DNA of 64,000 bases. It comes from Paraburkholderia sp. IMGN_8. Its GTDB lineage: Bacteria > Pseudomonadota > Gammaproteobacteria > Burkholderiales > Burkholderiaceae. The notes under the pieces are model-generated. The model saw nothing but the letters and a program-made list of their open reading frames with translations. It made no database searches and had not been told where the DNA came from. The position numbers were made by a program, and so were the translations under genes. The stretch is from the NCBI RefSeq assembly GCF_038050405.1, contig NZ_CP150901.1:2914001-2978000 (forward strand), given 5' to 3'. Shown here piece by piece: positions 26,835-36,499 of this stretch (its first letter is position 1; each line of letters starts with the position of its first letter).

Positions 26835-26867
26835 TATGCCCTTTGCGGCACTACTCCTTTGGGCATA
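26835..26867. promoter_or_regulatory. Inverted repeat in the kinase/dmm divergent promoter region
   Basis: TATGCCC (26835-26841) and GGGCATA (26861-26867) form a perfect 7-bp interrupted palindrome with a 19-base spacer that contains TACTCCT, a match to the NarL heptamer pattern TACYYMT. It is in the 279-base gap between the kinase operon and the methylated-amine operon. A regulator site is inferred. Confidence 0.4.
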
Positions 26868-27081
26868 CCTCGTTGTCAGGATTGAACGGCGTTTCCCTTT
26901 AAGAAACTATTTTGCTTGTGGGGAACGCAGTTTTTCGAGTGTTTTATCCGTCAGACCAGCACTTCGCAACGCACTCGAATGGAGCAGACGCCCCGTTTTA
27001 GTTCAGATGCAAATGCACACGTTTGAAGCGAAACATGATCCACGTGCTTTACCCGCATCGACAGAACCGGCGACTAAAGAC

Positions 27082-27651
27082 ATGACATCGACGCACGACA
27101 GAACACCAAGCTCTCCTCCGAGCCTTCCGCGATATCAGGCGCTCCGGATTTGTGAGGATGCGCGTCAACACATTGTGGTCGTTCAAACCGACGCACTCAC
27201 GAAGATCGCGGCTTTCATCGCGACACTGCCGGCAGAGCCTGACGTGAGCACACTGCTCATTCAAGGCGACACGTCAGCAACGGTTCGCCGTGCATCGTTC
27301 TTCCCGACACACGACGCGCTCGCGCGTCATCTTCTCGCGATCCTGGATCGCGCGGCAATCGGTTTGCGGCTCTATGTATGCGGCGACGAAGCGTTCATCT
27401 GGCGCATCCGGCGTCTCGCCTACGACGCGGGGCTGCTGCCGGAAGAAACCCGCGCCGAGCTCAATGCCGCACCGCGCGCCGTGTATTGCGTGCATTGCAG
27501 CGCATCGCACGTGTACGACGCACTGTCCGAAGTCGAATGCATCAGCTGTGGCATCAACCTCGGCGTGCGCCAGCATTTCTCGCAGCGCGTCGGCGCGTAT
27601 CTCGGCGTGTGCGCCGATCCGGATCGTCCTTACCTGGAGCACCGCGCATGA
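27082..27651 (+). CDS. dmmA: Dimethylamine monooxygenase subunit, DmmA-family (189 aa)
   Basis: Small subunit found with the heme-dependent dimethylamine N-demethylase. The N-terminal part is a compact alpha/beta region (ALRICEDARQHIVVVQTD; LRLYVCGDEAFIWRIRRLAYDAG near 95-117). The C-terminus has two Cys pairs, C136/C139 and C153/C156, in a zinc-ribbon or rubredoxin-like layout, followed by QHFSQRVGAYLGVCADP. The start is unsure: 27082 is favoured; ATGs at 27007 and 27013 are in frame. First gene of the amine operon; its stop overlaps the next start by 4 bases. Subunit letters differ between publications, so the symbol follows the database family name. Confidence 0.82.
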   Translation: MTSTHDRTPSSPPSLPRYQALRICEDARQHIVVVQTDALTKIAAFIATLPAEPDVSTLLIQGDTSATVRRASFFPTHDALARHLLAILDRAAIGLRLYVCGDEAFIWRIRRLAYDAGLLPEETRAELNAAPRAVYCVHCSASHVYDALSEVECISCGINLGVRQHFSQRVGAYLGVCADPDRPYLEHRA

Positions 27652-28583
27652 ACACGATCGAGGTTCGAGTCGAAGCGACACGGCTGCTGACGCCCGTGGT
27701 GCGCGAGTTCACGCTGACCGCCGTGCACGGCCGGTTGCCGAAGTTCTCTTCCGGCAGCCATATCCAGGTGCGGTTGCCGCTGGATGAGCGCCCATTGCGC
27801 AACGCCTATTCGCTGCTCGGCGATCCGGCGAACGCGTCCAGCTATCGCATCGCCGTGCGCAAGCAGGATGATTCGCGCGGCGGCTCGGTGTTCATGCATG
27901 AGCGGGTCCGTGAAGGGTCGGCGTTGAAAATCACGCCGCCGGCCAATCTGTTTGCACTGCATTCCGGCGCGCACGCTCACATCCTGATTGCGGGCGGCAT
28001 CGGCATCACGCCGTTTGTCGCGCATGTCACCGCGCTGGAGCGCGACGCCGCCGATTTCGAATTGCACTACGCCTACCGGCAAGGGCTCACCGACGCGTAT
28101 CGCGCCGAGTTGAGCGAGCGCCTGGGCAGCCGTTTTCATGGTTACGACGGCGAGCGCGCGCGCCTCGATATAGAACGGGTGCTGCGTGGCCGCCCGTTGG
28201 GGACGCATGTCTATGTATGCGGTCCGCAAGCGCTTCTGGATGCCGTGCGCGAGACAGCTCGCGCGCTCGGCTGGCCTGACGGCCGCGTGCACTGGGAAGC
28301 GTTTGCCGCGCCGCAACCAGGCACGCCGTTCGTCGTGACACTCATGCGCAGTGGCTCGAGGCTCGACGTGGCGGCAGACCAGAGCCTGCTGGAAGCGCTC
28401 GAAACGAGCGGACTCGAGATTCCGAACCTGTGCCGCGGCGGGGTCTGCGGTCAGTGCGCGACCCGTCACGTTGCCGGTGAAGTCGACCACCGCGATCTGT
28501 TCCTTCACGAATCCGAGCGCGCCACGCATCTGATGCCGTGCGTCTCGCGTGCCCACAGCACCTCCCTTTTCCTGGATCTCTGA
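27648..28583 (+). CDS. Flavin/2Fe-2S reductase subunit of dimethylamine N-demethylase (311 aa)
   Basis: Phthalate-dioxygenase-reductase type electron donor. Flavin-binding RNAYSL at 51-56, nucleotide-binding GGIGITPF at 116-123 and VCGP near 190, then a C-terminal plant-type 2Fe-2S domain with C262, C267, C270 and C298. It passes electrons from NAD(P)H to the heme subunit encoded next. ATGA overlap with the DmmA gene and an 10-base gap to the heme subunit gene support one complex. Usually named DmmB. Confidence 0.9.
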   Translation: MNTIEVRVEATRLLTPVVREFTLTAVHGRLPKFSSGSHIQVRLPLDERPLRNAYSLLGDPANASSYRIAVRKQDDSRGGSVFMHERVREGSALKITPPANLFALHSGAHAHILIAGGIGITPFVAHVTALERDAADFELHYAYRQGLTDAYRAELSERLGSRFHGYDGERARLDIERVLRGRPLGTHVYVCGPQALLDAVRETARALGWPDGRVHWEAFAAPQPGTPFVVTLMRSGSRLDVAADQSLLEALETSGLEIPNLCRGGVCGQCATRHVAGEVDHRDLFLHESERATHLMPCVSRAHSTSLFLDL

Positions 28584-28593
28584 GGATCGCCCC

Positions 28594-29610
28594 ATGAGCG
28601 TCATTCTGAAGCCCGCCGAAAGCTATCGCGAAGCGTTTTCGTTTCGCAACAGCGATGCCGCCATCGCCCGCTTCCCCTTCCCGTTTCCCGAAGACGCCTA
28701 CATGTATTCGGTGAATATCGAACCGGCCACGCCGCGCGATCCGGGCTCGGTCTTCGAGCACTGGTTCGATATCGACGAGCACTATCGCTCCGAAGTTGCC
28801 GAGCGCGCGATCGTGCTGCAAAACGATCCGCGCCGCTGCATGGTGATGCCGCACATGCAGAAAGCGTCGTGGGACGCGCTGGAAATGATCATGGAGCATC
28901 TCGCCCAGGATTATCCCGAACTGTTTTCGCTCACCCGCGCAGGCGACCAGTGGTTCTGGCGCAATCGCGCACTCGGCATTGAGCAGGCATTTCGTTTCGG
29001 CGATGCGGAAACGCTGCCATGCGAGCCGCTTGAATACATCATGCGGCAGACGCAAGGCGATATCGCGCTGCTCGATCAGCGCGACGGCGACCTCTTCATG
29101 GATGCCGGTGTCATCACCGGCCCTGCCGACTGGTCGCTCGCATTCGATGCGGGGATGAGTTTCAAGCAATGGCATTCGCCGGTGCCCATGGCGCACGACA
29201 TGGGCATCTTCGATCGCGCGCTGAAGTATCTGCTGCATATCCAGGTGGGCCGTCCAGTACGGCGTCTGAACTGGACGCTCACGATCAACCCGCGCCTCGA
29301 TACTGCGCCCGAGAACTACCACCTGTGGGGCGCGGAGCGCGGCCAGGTCACGCCGGAGAACGTCGCGCAATGCATGCATCTGCGCGTCGAACTGCAATTC
29401 ATGGCGCGACTGCCGCAGAGCAACGCGCTGATGTTCAGCATCCGCACGTATCTCGCCAGCATGGCCGAGCTCGTCACCCATCCCGCGTGGGCGCGCCGTC
29501 TTCATCGGGTCCTGCGCGACCTGCCTGAACCGATTGCCGACTACAAGGGCATGACGCGTTACCGCAAGACCCTGGTCGACTGGTTGAGCCAGTTCGACAA
29601 CTGCATCTGA
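28594..29610 (+). CDS. Heme-dependent oxidative N-demethylase, DUF3445 catalytic subunit (338 aa)
   Basis: Catalytic subunit expected to convert dimethylamine, O2 and reductant to methylamine and formaldehyde. DUF3445 proteins were shown for the Pseudomonas enzyme HodM to be a heme-binding PAS-like fold. Family landmarks here are FPFPEDAYMYSVNIEPATP near 24-42, MVMPHMQKASWDAL near 85-98, ADWSLAFDAGMSFKQWHSPVP near 180-200, and LNWTLTINPRLDT near 225-237. Length is typical. It lies between the reductase gene and the GcvT-like gene, as in known dimethylamine clusters. Confidence 0.9.
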   Translation: MSVILKPAESYREAFSFRNSDAAIARFPFPFPEDAYMYSVNIEPATPRDPGSVFEHWFDIDEHYRSEVAERAIVLQNDPRRCMVMPHMQKASWDALEMIMEHLAQDYPELFSLTRAGDQWFWRNRALGIEQAFRFGDAETLPCEPLEYIMRQTQGDIALLDQRDGDLFMDAGVITGPADWSLAFDAGMSFKQWHSPVPMAHDMGIFDRALKYLLHIQVGRPVRRLNWTLTINPRLDTAPENYHLWGAERGQVTPENVAQCMHLRVELQFMARLPQSNALMFSIRTYLASMAELVTHPAWARRLHRVLRDLPEPIADYKGMTRYRKTLVDWLSQFDNCI

Positions 29611-29654
29611 TGCCTTGCTGATTTTGCACCCCCCTCACCTCTGGAGTAGCAGAC

Positions 29655-30785
29655 ATGGCTAATTCATGGCGTATTTCCGCACTCGCGGACCGTCATCGCG
29701 CATTGGGCTCGAACCTCGAAGACTGGAACGGCATGGGCACCGCCTGGACCTATTCCGGTGATCTCGCCGATCAGCACGAGGCGATTCGCACCAAGGCGGG
29801 CTTGATGGATGTATCCGGCCTGAAGAAGGTCCACTACGTCGGCCCGCACGCGGAAAGCCTGCTCAACTGGGCAATCACGCGCGACGTCGGCAAGCTCTAC
29901 CCCGGCAAGTCGGTGTATGCGGCGATGCTGAATGAAGACGGCAAGTTTATCGACGACTGCATCGTCTACCGGACCGGGCCGAATGCGTTCATGGTCGTGC
30001 ATGGCTCCGGAACCGGTTATGAACGCCTCGTTCGCTCCGCGCAGGGCCGCCAGGTCGCAGTGCTGTTCGACGACGACCTGCATGATCTGTCTTTGCAGGG
30101 TCCTGCCGCCGTGGACTTCCTCGCGGAACACGTGCCGGGCATTCGTGATCTGCCTTATTTCCATCACCTGCAAACGCGGCTCTTCGGCAAGCCGGCGATG
30201 ATCTCGCGCACCGGCTACACCGGCGAGCGCGGCTACGAAATCTTCTGCAAGGCCGCGGATGCACCCTTCATCTGGGACACCGTCCTCGACAAAGGCGCGG
30301 CGTTCGGCATCATCCCGTGCGCGTTCACGGCGCTCGACTGGTTGCGCGTCGAAAGCTATCTGCTGTTCTTCCCTTACGACAACTCCGAGATGTACCCGTT
30401 CGCGAACGAAAAGGCGGGCGACACGCTGTGGGAACTCGGGCTCGACTTCACCGTATCGCCGGGAAAAACCGAGTTCTGTGGCGCGGGCGAACACTTCCGT
30501 CTGCAAGGCAAGGAGCGTTTCAAGATCTTCGGCGTGCTGGTGGACTCCACCGAAGCGGCCAACGGCGGCGACGCATTGTGGAACGACGGCAAGCAGGTCG
30601 GCGTCGTCACATGCGGCATGTACTCACGGCTGACCGGCATCTCGATGGCGATCGCACGCCTCGACGTGGACTACGCACGCCCCGGCGCGCCGCTCGAAGT
30701 GCGCGGCAGCATCAAGGCCCGTGCAAGCGCCGCCGAACTGCCGTTCGACGATCCGGAAAAGAAGAAACGCACCGCGATCGGCTAA
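29655..30785 (+). CDS. dmmD: GcvT-like aminomethyltransferase of dimethylamine degradation (376 aa)
   Basis: Tetrahydrofolate-binding protein of the glycine-cleavage T family, found beside dimethylamine monooxygenase as DmmD. Folate-binding elements include LMDVSGLKKVHYVGPHAESLL near 50-70, LYPGKSVYAAMLNEDGKFIDD near 83, and ISRTGYTGERGYEIFC near 183. It likely captures the formaldehyde released by the demethylase as methylene-tetrahydrofolate. It is not a glycine-cleavage protein here: no gcvH or gcvP is near. A 44-base gap and clear context place it in the same operon. Confidence 0.9.
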   Translation: MANSWRISALADRHRALGSNLEDWNGMGTAWTYSGDLADQHEAIRTKAGLMDVSGLKKVHYVGPHAESLLNWAITRDVGKLYPGKSVYAAMLNEDGKFIDDCIVYRTGPNAFMVVHGSGTGYERLVRSAQGRQVAVLFDDDLHDLSLQGPAAVDFLAEHVPGIRDLPYFHHLQTRLFGKPAMISRTGYTGERGYEIFCKAADAPFIWDTVLDKGAAFGIIPCAFTALDWLRVESYLLFFPYDNSEMYPFANEKAGDTLWELGLDFTVSPGKTEFCGAGEHFRLQGKERFKIFGVLVDSTEAANGGDALWNDGKQVGVVTCGMYSRLTGISMAIARLDVDYARPGAPLEVRGSIKARASAAELPFDDPEKKKRTAIG

Positions 30786-30848
30786 TCCTTAGCGGGTCTC
30801 CCGTTACATCTCTCACGCCGTCTCTCACGTATTTTCAGGAGTGTCGCA

Positions 30849-31706
30849 GTGACCCAGAACTACATACTGACGATCAGTTGCCCGGCCACCTCCGGCATCG
30901 TCGCGGCCGTCTCGTCCTATCTCGCGCAATCGGGCTGCTATATCGGCGAGCTGGCGCAATTCGACGACGAATCCAACGGCACGTTCTTCATGCGCGCGGT
31001 GTTCCGCTTCAACGAAGCGAAGACCGGCAGCATCGACAAGCTACGCACCGACTTCGGCAGCATCGCAAACGACTTCGCGATGCAATGGAAGCTCTACAGC
31101 GCCGCGCAGCCGATGAAGGTGCTGCTGATGGTCAGCAAGTTCGATCATTGCCTCGCCGACCTGCTGTACCGGCATCACAAAGGCCAGTTGCACATGCAAA
31201 TCACCGCCATCGTCTCCAACCATCTGGACCTGCGACCGATGGCGGAACGCGAAGGCATCCGTTTCATCTATCTGCCGGTAACGCCTGAAACCAAGGACCA
31301 GCAGGAAGCCGAACTGCTGAAGATCGTCGCCGAGACGGAGACGGAACTCGTGGTGCTCGCGCGCTACATGCAGATTCTCTCCAACAACCTCTGCAAGCAG
31401 CTCGCCGGCCGGGCCATCAACATCCATCACTCGTTCCTGCCGGGATTCAAAGGCGCGAAGCCGTATCACCAGGCATTCGAACGTGGCGTCAAACTGATCG
31501 GTGCCACTGCGCACTACGTCACGTCGGATCTCGACGAAGGACCGATCATCGAGCAGGAAGTGCAGCGCGTCGATCACGTCCTGCAACCGGACGGTCTCGT
31601 GGCGATCGGGCGCGATACGGAAACGGTGGCGCTGTCGCGCGCAGTGAAATTCCACACCGAACACCGCGTCTTCCTCAACCGCGACCGCACCGTGATCTTC
31701 CGATGA
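30849..31706 (+). CDS. purU: Formyltetrahydrofolate deformylase (285 aa)
   Basis: Hydrolyses 10-formyl-THF to formate and THF. The N-terminal ACT domain ([25 protein letters not shown]) is followed by the formyltransferase fold with [18 protein letters not shown] near 98, [18 protein letters not shown] near 188-205 (catalytic Asn/His) and [16 protein letters not shown] near 220 (catalytic Asp). Start is GTG at 30849, chosen for the AGGAG site 8 bases upstream and the good family N-terminus. In this operon it frees folate from C1 units produced by Tdm and the dimethylamine enzyme. Confidence 0.94.
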   Translation: MTQNYILTISCPATSGIVAAVSSYLAQSGCYIGELAQFDDESNGTFFMRAVFRFNEAKTGSIDKLRTDFGSIANDFAMQWKLYSAAQPMKVLLMVSKFDHCLADLLYRHHKGQLHMQITAIVSNHLDLRPMAEREGIRFIYLPVTPETKDQQEAELLKIVAETETELVVLARYMQILSNNLCKQLAGRAINIHHSFLPGFKGAKPYHQAFERGVKLIGATAHYVTSDLDEGPIIEQEVQRVDHVLQPDGLVAIGRDTETVALSRAVKFHTEHRVFLNRDRTVIFR

Positions 31707-32569
31707 GCCAGGCCCAACTCATTGACGGCAAGGCCGCCGCTGCGGGATTGCTAGAGACGGTCAGGCAGGACGTGGCGCAGCTGCGGGCCGCCGGCGTGAC
31801 GGCCACGCTCGCTGTCGTGCTGGTGGGCGACGATCCCGCGAGCCATGTCTATGTGCGCAACAAGGTGCTGCGCGCAAACGAAGTCGGCATCCGTTCGATC
31901 GAACACCGCCTGCCCGCCGACACCGCGCAGGACACGCTGCTGTCGCTGATCGGCACGCTGAACGCCGATCGCGGCGTAAACGGCATTCTCGTGCAGATGC
32001 CGTTACCCGCGCAGATCGACGAGGGCGCGGTGATCGACGCGATCGCCCCGGAAAAGGACGTGGACGGTTTTCATCGCGAGAACGTCGGCCGGCTGGTGCT
32101 CGGTGAACCGGCATTGACGCCGTGCACGCCGAGCGGCTGCCTGTTCCTGCTGGAACAGACACTGGGCGATCTGTCCGGCAAGCATGCGGTGGTGATCGGC
32201 CGATCGAACATTGTCGGCAAACCGATGGCGTCGCTGCTGCTGCAGGCGAACTGTTCGGTGACGGTGCTTCATTCGCACAGCGTCGGCGCACGCGAATTGT
32301 GCCGCCAGGCCGATATCGTCGTCGCCGCTGTCGGGCGGGCGCAGATGGTCGACGCGAGCTGGATCAAACCTGGCGCGACGGTTATCGACGTCGGCATCAA
32401 TCGCATCGAAATCGACGACAAAACGCGCCTCGTCGGAGATACGGAGTTCGAGAGCGTCTCGCGCGTGGCCGGCGCCATTACGCCCGTTCCCGGCGGTGTG
32501 GGTCCGATGACGATCGGCTTTCTGATGAAGAACACCGTTCTGGCTGCAAGACGTCAGTCGCGGCAATAG
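31703..32569 (+). CDS. folD: Bifunctional methylene-THF dehydrogenase/cyclohydrolase (288 aa)
   Basis: Interconverts methylene-THF, methenyl-THF and formyl-THF with NADP. Signatures: [15 protein letters not shown] near 36-50 (the usual Tyr and Lys of the active site are here Y45 and K49), GILVQMPLP near 93, [18 protein letters not shown] near 162 for the nucleotide, and [10 protein letters not shown] near 262. It overlaps purU by 4 bases (ATGA). Together FolD and PurU oxidise methylene-THF to formate. A second, housekeeping folD probably exists elsewhere in the genome. Confidence 0.95.
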   Translation: MSQAQLIDGKAAAAGLLETVRQDVAQLRAAGVTATLAVVLVGDDPASHVYVRNKVLRANEVGIRSIEHRLPADTAQDTLLSLIGTLNADRGVNGILVQMPLPAQIDEGAVIDAIAPEKDVDGFHRENVGRLVLGEPALTPCTPSGCLFLLEQTLGDLSGKHAVVIGRSNIVGKPMASLLLQANCSVTVLHSHSVGARELCRQADIVVAAVGRAQMVDASWIKPGATVIDVGINRIEIDDKTRLVGDTEFESVSRVAGAITPVPGGVGPMTIGFLMKNTVLAARRQSRQ

Positions 32570-32681
32570 GCGCTGACGCGGCGGCGTATCGGTGAATCCG
32601 CTTTCCTGACTGGCGTATCAGCATCGCTTTCCAGCGGGAAATCCTGTGTTGTCGTACGAGATATCTAGTGAGTGAAAGACC

Positions 32682-34049
32682 ATGAAAAAGCGCGTCGCAA
32701 TCATCGGTGCGGGCCCTTCCGGGATGGCGCAATTGCGCGCTTTCCAGTCCGCGAGAGAAAAAGGTGCAGACATTCCCGATATCGTCTGCTTCGAAAAGCA
32801 GACGGACTGGGGCGGCATGTGGAACTACACGTGGCGCACCGGCACCGACGAAAATGGCGAGCCGGTGCACGGCAGCATGTATCGCTACTTGTGGTCCAAC
32901 GGGCCGAAGGAATGTCTGGAGTTCGCGGACTACACGTTCGAGGAGCATTTCGGCAAACCGATCGCCTCGTATCCGCCGCGCGAGGTGCTGTGGGACTACA
33001 TTCGCGGACGTGTCGAGAAAGCAGGCGTACGGCCTTATATCCGCTTCAATACGGTCGTCCGTCAGGTGAGCTTCGACGCGGCAACCCAAAAATTCACCGT
33101 CGCCGCGCAAGACTTTTCCGCCGGCACGACCACGTCGGAGGAGTTCGACTACGTCATCAACGCGTGCGGCCACTTCTCGACACCGAATGCGCCGACCTTC
33201 CCCGGCTTCGAGAGTTTTGGCGGCCGCATCCTGCATGCACACGATTTCCGCGACGCGCTGGAGTTCAAGGACAAGGATGTGCTTCTGGTCGGCAGCAGCT
33301 ATTCGGCGGAAGACATCGGCTCCCAGTGCTATAAGTACGGCGCGAAGAGCATCACGAGTTGCTATCGCACGGCGCCGATGGGTTATCACTGGCCCGACAA
33401 CTGGGAAGAGAAACCGTTATTGCAGCGCGTGCGCGGCAATAACGCTTACTTCGCCGACGACACGCACAAGTGCATCGACGCGATCATCCTGTGCACCGGG
33501 TATCAGCACCACTTTCCGTTCCTGCCCGACAAACTTCGCCTGAAGACCGGCAATCGGCTGTGGCCTTTGAATCTCTACCAAGGCATCTTCTGGGAAGACA
33601 ACCCCGGCCTGATCTACCTCGGCATGCAGGACCTCTGGTATTCGTTCAACATGTTCGACGCTCAGGCCTGGTATGCGCGCGATGTGATCCTCGGCCGCAT
33701 TGCGCTGCCGCCCAAGGCGGACATGATCGCGCACAGCCTCGCATGGCGCGCAAAGGAAGAGAAGCTCGTCACCAATCAGGAGATGTTCGAGTATCAGGGC
33801 AGCTATATCCAGGAGCTGCTCGACGCCACCGACTACCCGAGTTTCGACATCGAAGGCGTGAACCGTACGTTCCTTGAATGGAAACACGACAAGCATCACG
33901 ACATCATGGGTTATCGCAACAAGTCCTATCGCTCGCTGATGACCGGCACACAATCGCCGCCTCATCACACGCCGTGGCTGTCGGCGCTCGACGACTCGAT
34001 GGAGGCGTATCTGGGCGAACCCGTCCCGGCGCTGAAAACCGCCAGCTAA
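32682..34049 (+). CDS. tmm: Flavin-containing monooxygenase, trimethylamine monooxygenase Tmm (455 aa)
   Basis: NADPH- and FAD-dependent oxidation of trimethylamine to trimethylamine N-oxide. FAD motif GAGPSG at 9-14, the flavin-monooxygenase fingerprint [11 protein letters not shown] at 179-189, and the NADPH loop GSSYSA at 204-209 are present; the C-terminal [12 protein letters not shown] is typical of the bacterial Tmm group. Length is near the 445-455 aa of known Tmm. It is followed after 22 bases by the Tdm-like demethylase for its product, which makes TMA a much better substrate guess than other amines. Confidence 0.92.
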   Translation: MKKRVAIIGAGPSGMAQLRAFQSAREKGADIPDIVCFEKQTDWGGMWNYTWRTGTDENGEPVHGSMYRYLWSNGPKECLEFADYTFEEHFGKPIASYPPREVLWDYIRGRVEKAGVRPYIRFNTVVRQVSFDAATQKFTVAAQDFSAGTTTSEEFDYVINACGHFSTPNAPTFPGFESFGGRILHAHDFRDALEFKDKDVLLVGSSYSAEDIGSQCYKYGAKSITSCYRTAPMGYHWPDNWEEKPLLQRVRGNNAYFADDTHKCIDAIILCTGYQHHFPFLPDKLRLKTGNRLWPLNLYQGIFWEDNPGLIYLGMQDLWYSFNMFDAQAWYARDVILGRIALPPKADMIAHSLAWRAKEEKLVTNQEMFEYQGSYIQELLDATDYPSFDIEGVNRTFLEWKHDKHHDIMGYRNKSYRSLMTGTQSPPHHTPWLSALDDSMEAYLGEPVPALKTAS

Positions 34050-34071
34050 GCGGCGCGAACCAGGGAAGAAC

Positions 34072-36414
34072 ATGCTGATACGTACCCCCATAAGCTCGCG
34101 CCCCGCGGAGCCGGCGCTGTTTGCCCGCGAGACCGGACGCGAACGATATCGCGTGGCGGGCGGCGGCCTCACGGTTGTCGCGCTCACGCCCGGCGATACC
34201 TTGCAGATCGTCGATATCGAAGGCCGGCAGCCCTGCGAACTCATGGCTGTCGACGCGCAAGGTAAAGCGGCGCTGGCCGCGCTCGAGCTACAAGCGTCGG
34301 CGGGCGCTTCGTTCACTGCGAGTCTGTTGCATAACAGCGAGGCCTCGCATGTGTTAACCGGCCTGCTCAAGCGTGGCGCCGACGCGGGCGCATTGCAGTC
34401 CGCAGCGACTATCTGGAACGGCGACACACCGGCGGGCTTTACGCGAAAACTCATTGCCTCCGAAACACTACTCGTCATCGTCGCCGCGCCGGGTGCCGCA
34501 ACGGCGATCGATTCGCAGAACCCGCCCACCGGCTTGCGTCTCACGATCGATCGCGCGAATCCCGCGCTGCTCGCCGCGCCGCCGCTTCCCGCACCATTGG
34601 CCGACACGCTGAACGACTTCACGATCCAGCCCGGCACCGCCACCGCGTACACGGTGCGCGCGGGAGAATACATTCAGGTGCTGGACGTCGCGGGCCGGCA
34701 ATGTTCGGATTTCGTCGCCTTCGATCTCGCCGCTCTGGACAGAAACAAAGAACTCGACCTCGACCAGACCGTGACGAGAACGCTGAATGGCAATGCGTAT
34801 CCCGCTCCCGGCCTGTTCTCGAAGTTCTTCAATCGAAACATGCAGCCCATGCTCGAAGTCGTACGCGACACGGTTGGCCGTCACGACTCGTTCGCACTGG
34901 CGTGCGCAGCGCGCTATTACGAAAGCCAGGGCTACTTCGGCCATAGCAACTGCAGCGACAACATGAGCCGCGCCCTCGCCGCCTTCGGCGTGGCGCCGCG
35001 CCCCGGCTGGCCCGCGATCAATTTCTTCTTCAACACCGGCATCAACGCACATCAGCAGATGACGCTTGATGAACCGTGGTCACGCCCTGGCGACTACGTG
35101 CTGATGCGCGCGCTGACCGATCTCGTCTGCGTGAGCTCGTCCTGCCCCGACGACATCGATCCCGCGAACGGCTGGAATCCGACCGATATCCAGATCCGCG
35201 TCTATCCGAACAAGGAACGTTTCTCCATTGCCATGGCTACCCGAACCACGCCTGATGCCGAACCGGTCCTGACCCGCGAGTCAGGCTTTCACGCGAAGAG
35301 CTCGGCGCTCACCCGCCATTTCACCGATTATCGCGGCTGGTGGCTGCCCACGCACTACGAGGGCTTCGGCACAGTCGAAGAATACTTCGGCTGCCGGGAG
35401 CGCGTCGCCATGATGGATCTGTCCGCGCTTCGCAAGTTCGAGATCATCGGTCCCGACGCGGAAGCCCTGTTGCAATACTGCCTGACGCGCGACGTCCGGC
35501 GCCTCGCGGTCGGCCAGGTCGTGTATTCGGCGATGTGCTATCCGCACGGCGGCATGCTCGACGACGGCACGCTGTTGCGCCTTGGCCCGGACAATTTCCG
35601 CTGGATTTGCGGCGAAGACTACGCCGGTGTCTGGCTGCGCGAGCAGGCGGCGGCGCTCGGCATGAAAGTGTGGATCAAATCGGCATCGGATCAGATTCAC
35701 AATCTGTCGATTCAGGGGCCGCTGAGCCGCGAGTTGCTGAAGCAGATCGTGTGGACGCCGCCCACCCAGCCGGCGCTCGAAAACCTCGGCTGGTTCCGCT
35801 TTCTGGTCGGCCGGCTCGGCAATGACGAAGGCTGTCCGATCATGGTTTCGCGCACCGGCTATACCGGCGAACTCGGCTACGAGGTCTGGTGTCATCCGCA
35901 GGACGCCGAACGCGTGTGGGACCGCCTGTGGTCGGTTGGGCAACCGCTAGGCATGGTCCCGCTCGGATTGAACGCGCTCGATATGCTTCGCGTCGAAGCG
36001 GGCCTGATCTTTGCCGGCTACGAGTTCACCGACGAAACCGATCCGTTCGAAGCAGGCATCGGTTTCTCGGTGCCGCTGAAGAGCAAAGCTGACGACTTCA
36101 TAGGCCGCGAAGCACTGCTTGCCCGAAGTGCGCATCCGCGGCACAAGCTGGTCGGACTCGAACTCGCCGGCAACGAACCCGCGCATCACGGAGACTGCGT
36201 ACACGATGGGCGCGCGCAGATCGGCGTGGTCACGAGCGGCGTGCGCTCGCCGATACTCGGCAAGAACATTGCGCTGTGCCGGATCGATATCACCCATGCC
36301 GAACCGGGCACGCATGTGCAGATCGGCAAGATCGACGGGCACCAGAAACGCATCGACGCTCAGGTTGTGGCGCCGATCTTCTACGATCCGGACAAGAGCC
36401 GTGTCCGCGCTTGA
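34072..36414 (+). CDS. tdm: Trimethylamine N-oxide demethylase Tdm-like, DUF1989 + GcvT fusion (780 aa)
   Basis: Predicted aldolase-type conversion of TMAO to dimethylamine and formaldehyde, with formaldehyde passed to tetrahydrofolate. Residues 185-385 are the DUF1989 metal domain (GRQCSDFVAFD near 208; H291 and C294 in FGHSNCSDNM; C353 and C358 in CVSSSCPDD; NGWNPTDIQIRVYPN). Residues 400-775 are a GcvT-like folate domain (CRERVAMMDLSALRKFEI, ISIQGPLSREL, MVSRTGYTGELGYEVW). Residues 24-165 look like a degenerate copy of DUF1989: LQIVDIEGRQ at 44-53 parallels IQVLDVAGRQ at 201-210, without the Cys cluster. Last gene of the rightward amine operon. Confidence 0.9.
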   Translation: MLIRTPISSRPAEPALFARETGRERYRVAGGGLTVVALTPGDTLQIVDIEGRQPCELMAVDAQGKAALAALELQASAGASFTASLLHNSEASHVLTGLLKRGADAGALQSAATIWNGDTPAGFTRKLIASETLLVIVAAPGAATAIDSQNPPTGLRLTIDRANPALLAAPPLPAPLADTLNDFTIQPGTATAYTVRAGEYIQVLDVAGRQCSDFVAFDLAALDRNKELDLDQTVTRTLNGNAYPAPGLFSKFFNRNMQPMLEVVRDTVGRHDSFALACAARYYESQGYFGHSNCSDNMSRALAAFGVAPRPGWPAINFFFNTGINAHQQMTLDEPWSRPGDYVLMRALTDLVCVSSSCPDDIDPANGWNPTDIQIRVYPNKERFSIAMATRTTPDAEPVLTRESGFHAKSSALTRHFTDYRGWWLPTHYEGFGTVEEYFGCRERVAMMDLSALRKFEIIGPDAEALLQYCLTRDVRRLAVGQVVYSAMCYPHGGMLDDGTLLRLGPDNFRWICGEDYAGVWLREQAAALGMKVWIKSASDQIHNLSIQGPLSRELLKQIVWTPPTQPALENLGWFRFLVGRLGNDEGCPIMVSRTGYTGELGYEVWCHPQDAERVWDRLWSVGQPLGMVPLGLNALDMLRVEAGLIFAGYEFTDETDPFEAGIGFSVPLKSKADDFIGREALLARSAHPRHKLVGLELAGNEPAHHGDCVHDGRAQIGVVTSGVRSPILGKNIALCRIDITHAEPGTHVQIGKIDGHQKRIDAQVVAPIFYDPDKSRVRA

Positions 36415-36470
36415 ACGGCAGCAGCACGGGCCCCGGCGTGGGCAATGGCACGCGGCTTGCGCCAAGCAGC

Positions 36471-36487
36471 GCGCGGCGGGGCCGCGC
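36471..36487. terminator. GC-rich hairpin between convergent tdm and kinase genes
   Basis: GCGCGGC / GCCGCGC stem of 7 bp with a GGG loop in the 85-base gap of two convergent genes. No T-run; weak candidate for a shared terminator. Confidence 0.35.
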
Positions 36488-36499
36488 CACCAACCCCGC

